Shown here one piece after another: positions 58,835 through 64,000 of a stretch of 64,000 bases of DNA (position 1 is the first letter of the stretch; every line of letters begins with the position of its first letter). The notes beneath the pieces are model-generated. The model had not been told where the DNA came from. It did not search any database and was given only the letters and a program-made list of their open reading frames with translations. Origin of the DNA: CALCHA01 sp035548175 (GTDB lineage Bacteria > Planctomycetota > Phycisphaerae > WQYP01); the NCBI GenBank assembly GCA_035548175.1, contig DASZTO010000027.1, positions 34,718-98,717 on the forward strand, in the 5' to 3' direction. The translations under genes were made by a program, and so were the position numbers.

Positions 58835-60616
58835 TCAGGTGATGCGGATGGGATTTGTGGCTCCAGCGTCGCGGTCGTTGCGCAGGCGCTCGTGGTTTTG
58901 CATGAGATAGTCAATGGCGGCGGCGAAGTGGGTGGCTTCGCGCGGGCTGTACACGGTGGCATCAAGGTCGGCGGCTTGGAGCCGGGCATGGAGGCTTTCG
59001 CGCCAGGCGTTGTCCGTGATCATGCGCCGGGCCAGGGCGATGTATTCGGACTCGCTGCGGGCGATACATTCTTCGAGCCCGGCCTGGCGCAGCATTTCGG
59101 AAGCGATGCGGTTGTACCAGGCGTCGCCTTGCCAGGTGATGGTGGGGGACCGGAGATGGAGGGCATCCGAGACGGTATTGCATCCGCCGAAGAAGTAGGA
59201 GTCGAGCGTGAAATCGCCCTGTTCCATGAGGCGCATGTAGACTTCGTAGGGGACTTCCGGGATGAATTCGATACGGTGGGGATGAAGCGCCTGCGAGAGG
59301 CGGCGGGTGACGAGCAGATGATCGTTGGCGCGTTTTGTGGAGCCCGCCAGGAAGATGCGGAGGAGGAGAGGGATGTCGAGGCGCGCCAGAACTTTGGCGA
59401 GAGTGTCGAGGAAGACGTGGTGAATTTTCTGGCTGGTCCAGGGGCAGTTGATGGTGAGGAAGCGGCTGGGCTCTCGGCCGACGCGCGCGTAAGAGGGAGG
59501 CTCATGGGAGACGCCGGCGCCTGGCAGAAGGATGAGGCGTTCGGAGTAATTTTGCTCAGGATGGTCGTGAGGCTCGCAGGATGCGCCGGAGATGCAGTAA
59601 TCGATCTGGGAGCCCCAGGTGCTGACGGATTGGCCGAGAAGGCAGACTTGAATGGGGGCGATTCTCCAGTTGGAAAGCAAGACGGTTTCGAGCTGCATGG
59701 CGGCTTCGGGGAAGATGGCCATTTGAAAATCATTATCGAGGAGGGGGGCGAGGGCGCCGGGGTCGAGGAGGCGGGGGATGGAGATGACGCGGTCGAACAT
59801 GTGTGTTGTGGCGGGCTGTTCGCCGAGGTGAATGAAGGTGAGGTCGTAACGATGACGGAGTTGTTCGAAGAATCCGCGGTAGATGCGGCAGCTGGAATGG
59901 CCATCGCGCCAGGTGGCGGAGAGGATGGCGATTTTGTGGGGCTGGGGGCGATTGCGCACAGGCGGCAGTGTGTCATGGAGCCAGCGTTGGAGGGAGGCGT
60001 TCATGAGGGGTTTGATGGCGCGGTCGGCGCCGCCGCCGACGTAGGTGGAGCCGTACATGACGTCGGCGACCTTGAAGGAGGCGACGAGGGCGGGGTGATG
60101 GAAGTGAAAGTGTTTGCGGAGATTTTCGGCGATGAGTGGATCACAGACGCTGGTGAAGAGGGCGGCGTATTCGGTGTACCAGCGGGAGGCGAGATCGGGG
60201 TTGGCGTCGAAGAGGGTCTGGCGGTCGATCTCGATCCGGTTGCGTGCGGAGTAGAGGGCGAGGACTTTGACGAGGTCTGATTGCGGGGCGAGGAGGGGCT
60301 GGAGGAACGGGTCGGTCGTGCCGAAGCGGGAGATGGCGGCGAGGTTGGCGATGGTGTGGTTCTGGTCGATGAAGGCCCAGGTGTGGCGCGGGGGGATGGT
60401 GAATTGCGGCTGGGTGAGGAGGGAGAGGAAAAGTTCGACGAAGGTATCGATGAAGCGGGCGTTGTCGTCGCCGCCGACAGTGCTGAAGGCGTAGAGTTCG
60501 AAGTAGCGGAGGACGCGCAGGAATTCGTCGCAGAGGGATTCGTGGCGGCCCTGGTGGAACATGTCGAGCCAGGCCTGAGGGGAGAAGTGCGGGCCCTGAT
60601 CGACGGGGGGTTGCAT
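58835..60616 (-). CDS. GT41/SPINDLY-like glycosyltransferase without TPR repeats
   Basis: The 593-residue protein has a unique N-terminal helical half (1-245) with no recognisable TPR. The C-terminal part follows the O-GlcNAc-transferase/HMW1C pattern: KIAILSATWRDGHSSCRIYR, LGEQPATTHMFDRVISIP, SRFLTINCPWTSQKIHHVFL and FTLDSYFFGGCNTVSDALHL, then PTITWQGDAWYNRIASEMLR. The D-S-Y-F-F-G-G-C-N-T loop and the R-x-x-S region bind the nucleotide sugar. It may glycosylate proteins in the cytoplasm. It lies six bases downstream of gatA, in the same operon. Confidence 0.78.
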   Translation of the reverse strand: MQPPVDQGPHFSPQAWLDMFHQGRHESLCDEFLRVLRYFELYAFSTVGGDDNARFIDTFVELFLSLLTQPQFTIPPRHTWAFIDQNHTIANLAAISRFGTTDPFLQPLLAPQSDLVKVLALYSARNRIEIDRQTLFDANPDLASRWYTEYAALFTSVCDPLIAENLRKHFHFHHPALVASFKVADVMYGSTYVGGGADRAIKPLMNASLQRWLHDTLPPVRNRPQPHKIAILSATWRDGHSSCRIYRGFFEQLRHRYDLTFIHLGEQPATTHMFDRVISIPRLLDPGALAPLLDNDFQMAIFPEAAMQLETVLLSNWRIAPIQVCLLGQSVSTWGSQIDYCISGASCEPHDHPEQNYSERLILLPGAGVSHEPPSYARVGREPSRFLTINCPWTSQKIHHVFLDTLAKVLARLDIPLLLRIFLAGSTKRANDHLLVTRRLSQALHPHRIEFIPEVPYEVYMRLMEQGDFTLDSYFFGGCNTVSDALHLRSPTITWQGDAWYNRIASEMLRQAGLEECIARSESEYIALARRMITDNAWRESLHARLQAADLDATVYSPREATHFAAAIDYLMQNHERLRNDRDAGATNPIRIT

Positions 60617-60622
60617 GAGACC

Positions 60623-62095
60623 TCAAGCGGAGAGGGCCGGGCGGCGTTTGGCCCAGTCGTGGGCTTTTTCGTAGTGGCGGCCGACACGGAGGAGTGTTTT
60701 TTCGCTGAAGGTGGGGCCGAGGAGCTGGAGCCCGATGGGGAGGCCGGCGGTGGAGAAACCGCAGGGCAGGGCGAGGCCGGGGATTCCGGCGATATTGCAG
60801 GTGACGGTGAAGACATCGCAGAGGTACATGGCGAGGGGGTCGTCGGTTTTGGCACCGAAGTGGAAGGCGACGGTGGGGCTGGTGGGGCCTGCGATGACGT
60901 CGCATTTTTCGAAAGCCTGGTCGAAGTCTTTTTTGATGAGCGGGCGAACCTTGAGCGCCTGGAGGTAGAACTTGTCGGCGTAACCGGCGGAGAGGGCGTA
61001 GGTGCCGAGCATGACGCGGCGTTTGACTTCGGGTCCGAAACCTTCACCGCGGGAGGCGGCGTAGAGGTCGATGAGGTCTTCGGGGCGCGCGGTGCGGTGA
61101 CCGTAGTGGACGCCGTCGTAGCGGGCGAGATTACTGGAGGCTTCAGCGGGCGCGATGATGTAGTAGGCGGCGATGCCGTACTGGGTGTAGGGGAGGGAAA
61201 TGTCGATGAGGGTGGCGCCCTGGTCCTTGTACCAGGCGATGGCTTTCTGGACGGCGGCTTTGACTTCGGGCTCCATGCCCTGGACATCGAAGTATTCCTT
61301 GGGGAGGCCGATGCGGAGGTTTTTGAGGGGCTGGTCGAGCTGGTCGAGGTAGTTTGGGATGGAATCGGGGGAGCTTGTGGAGTCGCGCTGGTCGTGGCCT
61401 GCGATGACCTGGAGGAAGAGTGCGGCGTCTTCGACGGAGAGGGTCATGGGTCCGATCTGATCGAGGGAAGAGGCGAAGGCGACGAGGCCATAGCGGGAGA
61501 CGAGGCCGTAGGTGGGTTTGAGGCCGACGATGCCGCAGAGTGCGGCGGGCTGGCGGATGGAGCCGCCGGTATCGGATCCGAGGCCGCCGAAGCCGAGGCG
61601 TGCGGCGCAGGCGGCGGCGGCGCCGCCACTGGAGCCTCCGGGGACGCAGGCGGGGTTCCAGGGGTTTTTGGAGGGTCCGAAGGCGGAGTTTTCGGTGGAG
61701 CTTCCCATGGCGAATTCGTCGAGGTTGGTTTTGCCAAGGATTACAGCGCCGGCGGCTTCGAGTTTATCGACGACGGTGGCGGCGTATGGCGCGTGGAAGT
61801 TTTCGAGCATTTTGGAGGAGCAGGTGGTGGCGCCGTAGGGGGTGCACATGTTGTCTTTGATGGAGATGGGGACGCCGGCGAGGAGGCCGGGCGATTTGCC
61901 GTCGGAGCGGGCCTTATCGGCGGCGGCGGCCTGCTGGAGGGCGCGATCGGGGAAGACGGAGTTGTAGGCGTGAAGCTGCGGGTTGAGGCGCTCGATGGCC
62001 TCAAGCGCCCAGCGGGTGGCCTCGACGCTGGAAACGTTCCCGGCGGCAATGGCATCGCGCAATTCGCGGGCGGTGGATGACGACAGGGTGCTCAT
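60623..62095 (-). CDS. gatA: Asp-tRNA(Asn)/Glu-tRNA(Gln) amidotransferase subunit A
   Basis: The 490-residue amidase-signature protein has the catalytic triad Lys80 (GVPISIKDN), cis-Ser155 (PGGSSGGAAAA) and Ser179 (SDTGGSIRQPA). It frees ammonia from glutamine for GatB to convert misacylated Glu-tRNA(Gln) or Asp-tRNA(Asn). GatC is encoded 735 bp upstream, with a lipoprotein gene inserted between. GatB is not in the window. The length and motif spacing are standard. Confidence 0.96.
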   Translation of the reverse strand: MSTLSSSTARELRDAIAAGNVSSVEATRWALEAIERLNPQLHAYNSVFPDRALQQAAAADKARSDGKSPGLLAGVPISIKDNMCTPYGATTCSSKMLENFHAPYAATVVDKLEAAGAVILGKTNLDEFAMGSSTENSAFGPSKNPWNPACVPGGSSGGAAAACAARLGFGGLGSDTGGSIRQPAALCGIVGLKPTYGLVSRYGLVAFASSLDQIGPMTLSVEDAALFLQVIAGHDQRDSTSSPDSIPNYLDQLDQPLKNLRIGLPKEYFDVQGMEPEVKAAVQKAIAWYKDQGATLIDISLPYTQYGIAAYYIIAPAEASSNLARYDGVHYGHRTARPEDLIDLYAASRGEGFGPEVKRRVMLGTYALSAGYADKFYLQALKVRPLIKKDFDQAFEKCDVIAGPTSPTVAFHFGAKTDDPLAMYLCDVFTVTCNIAGIPGLALPCGFSTAGLPIGLQLLGPTFSEKTLLRVGRHYEKAHDWAKRRPALSA

Positions 62096-62159
62096 GGTGA
62101 CTTTCCATAGGGCAAGAATATTGCGGGACCCTCGCCTCCCCGATCGCCGGCGGCGCGCG

Positions 62160-62828
62160 TCAGGGGGCGGCCGGCGTCCAGGTGATGCTTTTGAGAATGT
62201 CGAGGGCCTGGGTTCGTTCGGCGGCGTTGCGTGCGGTGGCCATGGCGTGGCAGACGTCGGACTCTTCCGTGGCGCCGGGGCGAGTGAGGATCAGCTCGGA
62301 GAAAGCGGAGCCGGTGCTGGTGGTGCCGGTCCATTCGTGGGCGATGTTGCCGTTGAGGACGTATCCGCGCTGGGCGGTGATTTTGTAGGTGGCGGGATCG
62401 GACTCGGCGATGCTGGCGGCGGAGGCATTGTCAGGCGGTCCGACGGTGATGACGACGATGGGGGTGTCGTTGGCGGCGGGGCGACCGGCGTAGAGCGAAT
62501 ACTGGGTGAACTCGCCGGTTTTCTTCATGATGCGGGTGACGGAGGTGGGCACGGTGAAGGTCCAGGTGCCGGCGATGCGGGGCTGCTGGGGCGCCGGTGC
62601 GGTGGCGGTGGGTTCAGGATTGACGACGTTGACGGGGGTCGGGGGCGCGAAGTTGGGGAGGGGCTGATCGGGGAGTGCGGCGCGAGCGGGCGCGTAGCTG
62701 CGATCGAGTGGACTGCTGGAGTGGCAGGCTGCGGCGGCGGAGAGGATCGCGATTCCAAGTGCCGCGGCCGTGGCAGCGCGGAGGGATTTTGGGAAAGTGA
62801 CCATAAAGGAATCTCTTCGTGGGCTCAT
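62160..62828 (-). CDS. hypothetical lipoprotein between gatC and gatA
   Basis: The ATG at 62828 lies two bases after the gatC stop and gives 222 residues. An internal ATG at 62804 would start directly at the signal (MVTFPKSLRAATAAALGIAI) and may be the true start. The lipobox is AAAAC (residue about 35). The mature protein has a Pro-rich linker and a domain beginning RIAGTWTFTVPTSVTRIMKK. No family is recognised. Its place inside the gatC-gatA operon is odd, since nothing suggests a role in translation. Confidence 0.65.
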   Translation of the reverse strand: MSPRRDSFMVTFPKSLRAATAAALGIAILSAAAACHSSSPLDRSYAPARAALPDQPLPNFAPPTPVNVVNPEPTATAPAPQQPRIAGTWTFTVPTSVTRIMKKTGEFTQYSLYAGRPAANDTPIVVITVGPPDNASAASIAESDPATYKITAQRGYVLNGNIAHEWTGTTSTGSAFSELILTRPGATEESDVCHAMATARNAAERTQALDILKSITWTPAAP

Positions 62829-62830
62829 GG

Positions 62831-63151
62831 TTATCCGCCGCCGAGGCCGGTATCGAGGACCTTGGGGACTGCGAAGTAGGGCCCTTCGCGAGCGGGTGCG
62901 TTGGCGAGCACCTGGTCGGTGGAGAGGCCGGGTGCGACGACATCGTCGCGCATGACATTTTTGAGGGGCAAGGGATGCGCCATGGGCTCGGCGCCTGTGA
63001 CGTCGACGGATTTAAGTTGTGCGACATATCCGAGGATGGCGGTTAATTGGGTGGCGTAACGTGCCACATCGGCGTCGGTGAGTTTAAGGCGGGCGAGTCG
63101 GGCCACATGCCGGACCTGGGCCTCATCGAGTTTATCGGTTGCGTCTGCCAT
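62831..63151 (-). CDS. gatC: Asp-tRNA(Asn)/Glu-tRNA(Gln) amidotransferase subunit C
   Basis: The 106-residue protein has the GatC pattern: EAQVRHVARLARLKLTDADV, ATQLTAILGYVAQLKSVDV, GAEPMAHPLPLKNVMRDDVV and APAREGPYFAVPKVL. The last motif, E-G-x-Y-F-x-V-P-x-V-L, is the C-terminal hallmark. It wraps around GatA and GatB in the heterotrimer. The gene is upstream of a lipoprotein gene and then gatA, all on the minus strand. Confidence 0.95.
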   Translation of the reverse strand: MADATDKLDEAQVRHVARLARLKLTDADVARYATQLTAILGYVAQLKSVDVTGAEPMAHPLPLKNVMRDDVVAPGLSTDQVLANAPAREGPYFAVPKVLDTGLGGG

Positions 63152-63223
63152 GAGATCCTCTGCAACGCTGTCCCGGCGCTCGTGCGGGCCGGATCATGGT
63201 AGGGGGGGTAGACCCGCGCAAGA

Positions 63224-63250
63224 AAAAACGAGGCTGGGCGCCTCGTTTTT
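63224..63250 (-). terminator. intrinsic terminator of rpmB
   Basis: AAAAACGAGGC (63224-63234) pairs perfectly with GCCTCGTTTTT (63240-63250) over an eleven-base stem with a five-base loop. On the minus strand the hairpin is followed by a T-run, ending transcription of rpmB before gatC. The reverse orientation also has a T-run, so it can act both ways. Confidence 0.85.
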
Positions 63251-63374
63251 ACGTTACCTTGGAGGATTGGTCAACGGCGGTCGCCGGCTGGAGGGGACAA
63301 AGGGGCGGGTCGGGGGGGCGGGCCGGGGCGGCGGGCCGGGGCGGCGGGTCCGCGTGCTGCGCGGCCGATAGCGG

Positions 63375-63647
63375 TCAGGCTTCGGCCTTTGCGGGGGCCT
63401 GGTAAACCTGGGAGCGTTTGAGCCGTTTGACGACGAGGCCGGAGCGGAGCGCCTTGGCGGAAGCCCACACGCGTTGGGGCTTGCCGTCGATAAGGACGCG
63501 GACTTTCTGGAGGTTTGGCTTGAACTTGCGAGCGGAGCGGCCGGTGATTTTGATGCCGACGCCGCCGAGGTATTTGGCTTTGCCGCGGTAGGTGCACTGG
63601 CGGCCGATTTTGGTTCGGCGGCCGGTATAAACGCATTCATGAGGCAT
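63375..63647 (-). CDS. rpmB: 50S ribosomal protein L28
   Basis: The 90-residue protein begins MPHECVYTGRRTKIGRQCTY and has FKPNLQKVRVLIDGKPQRVW and SAKALRSGLVVKRL. These are the L28 fold, with C-x-x-x-G-R-x-x-x-x-G at the N-terminus (CVYTGRRTKIG) and a N-x-x-x-V-x-V core. Only one N-terminal Cys remains of the zinc-type four, with another at 18, so zinc binding is probably lost. It is a stand-alone gene with its own terminator. Confidence 0.95.
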   Translation of the reverse strand: MPHECVYTGRRTKIGRQCTYRGKAKYLGGVGIKITGRSARKFKPNLQKVRVLIDGKPQRVWASAKALRSGLVVKRLKRSQVYQAPAKAEA

Positions 63648-63794
63648 GAGGCACTCCCTTCAAATCGAGCCGCGCATTGTATGAAAAGAGGCTCGGCAAT
63701 GCAAATCGGGTCACTTCTGCTCTGTCTCAACCCTCCTCATAATTCGCGCCAATGAAATTTGCGCAATAGACGCTCGCTGGTTACATCATGCAGG

Positions 63795-64000
63795 ATGGAA
63801 ACCTGCAAATCACCGCGGATGGTGCTCAATGCCGCCTATACGCTGGCGACGGCATGCGTAAAGGAGTACCCCTCGAAGTTCAGCCGCAAGGATTTCACCG
63901 GCCCGCAGCTCTTCGCGTGCCTGGTGCTGCGAGAGCATCAGAAGAAAAGCTACCGCGGGGTGGTGGCGCTGCTGAAGGACTGCCCCCACTGGTGCGCTGA
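63795..64000 (+). CDS. transposase N-terminus, cut by window edge
   Basis: From the ATG at 63795 the frame reads METCKSPRMVLNAAYTLATA, CVKEYPSKFSRKDFTGPQLF and ACLVLREHQKKSYRGVVALL, then KDCPHWCA to the edge. The pattern SxxxFTxPQLxACLVLxExxxxxYRGxVxLLxD is that of the N-terminal region of IS5/IS4-type DDE transposases. The catalytic region lies outside the window. It probably belongs to an insertion sequence whose left inverted repeat should lie in about 63700-63790. The end could not be identified by eye. Confidence 0.7.
   Translation, partial: METCKSPRMVLNAAYTLATACVKEYPSKFSRKDFTGPQLFACLVLREHQKKSYRGVVALLKDCPHWCA

Noticed and set aside
60281..62080. Plus-strand open frame opposite gatA
   Set aside because: gatA has a complete catalytic triad, and the antisense frame is only a compositional shadow.

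Overview
The window reads as chromosomal DNA of a high-GC planctomycete, probably of the Phycisphaerae side of the phylum. This is an inference. It rests on three tandem microcompartment vertex genes, a DUF1580-type gene (a family known mainly from Planctomycetota), an integrase remnant of planctomycete type, an ECF sigma/anti-sigma pair with a giant effector, and recurring intergenic repeats around G-tracts. No rRNA, complete tRNA or CRISPR array was seen.

Left flank (1-27.3 kb): a truncated GH106-like rhamnosidase, an SDR, a degenerate HD-GYP protein, a lipoprotein, three EutN/CcmL (BMC-P) genes, an ECF sigma factor with a 1250-residue anti-sigma fusion, and a Phd/VapC toxin-antitoxin pair. 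Next comes a minus-strand operon sdhC-sdhA-sdhB-MFS-purN/Nudix, an MscS-type channel, a polyprenyl-phosphate hexose transferase, cysE-hisA, hisH, an OmpA-like lipoprotein and scpA.

Island (about 27.4-38.8 kb): a phage-derived element bordered on the left by a transposase remnant and on the right by a tRNA-Val(GAC)-like 3' half that looks like an attachment site. It holds DUF1580 and CsrA-like regulators, winged-helix proteins, a replication-initiator-like gene containing four exact 23-bp iterons followed by an AT/purine-rich stretch (a lambda-type origin layout), an integrase N-terminal fragment and a short G8-like protein. Small excisionase-like HTH proteins and a gene split by an in-frame TGA follow. 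It ends with a tail-only module: tail protein, two chaperone-like genes and a tape-measure gene split across two frames. The split lies at a sequence with the exact layout of the prfB +1 recoding site (GGAGGG, 3 nt, CTT TGA). No terminase, portal or capsid gene is visible.

Right flank (38.8-64 kb): a Gfo/Idh/MocA oxidoreductase, a stand-alone receiver, an MsbA-like ABC exporter, a lipoprotein, a membrane-protein/winged-helix pair, ispH and dgkA. Then comes an exopolysaccharide region with a sugar transferase, BY-kinase and sugar-nucleotide transferase on the minus strand, and a tightly overlapping plus-strand operon with a Wzy-like protein, four glycosyltransferases and a WecG/TagA enzyme. 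The window closes with a GT41-like protein, gatA, a lipoprotein, gatC, rpmB and the start of a transposase.

Strand composition changes across the island. To its left the top strand is C-rich, and to its right it is G-rich, whichever way the genes point. This resembles a replication-strand skew switch of the origin-like sign, although local reversals also occur.
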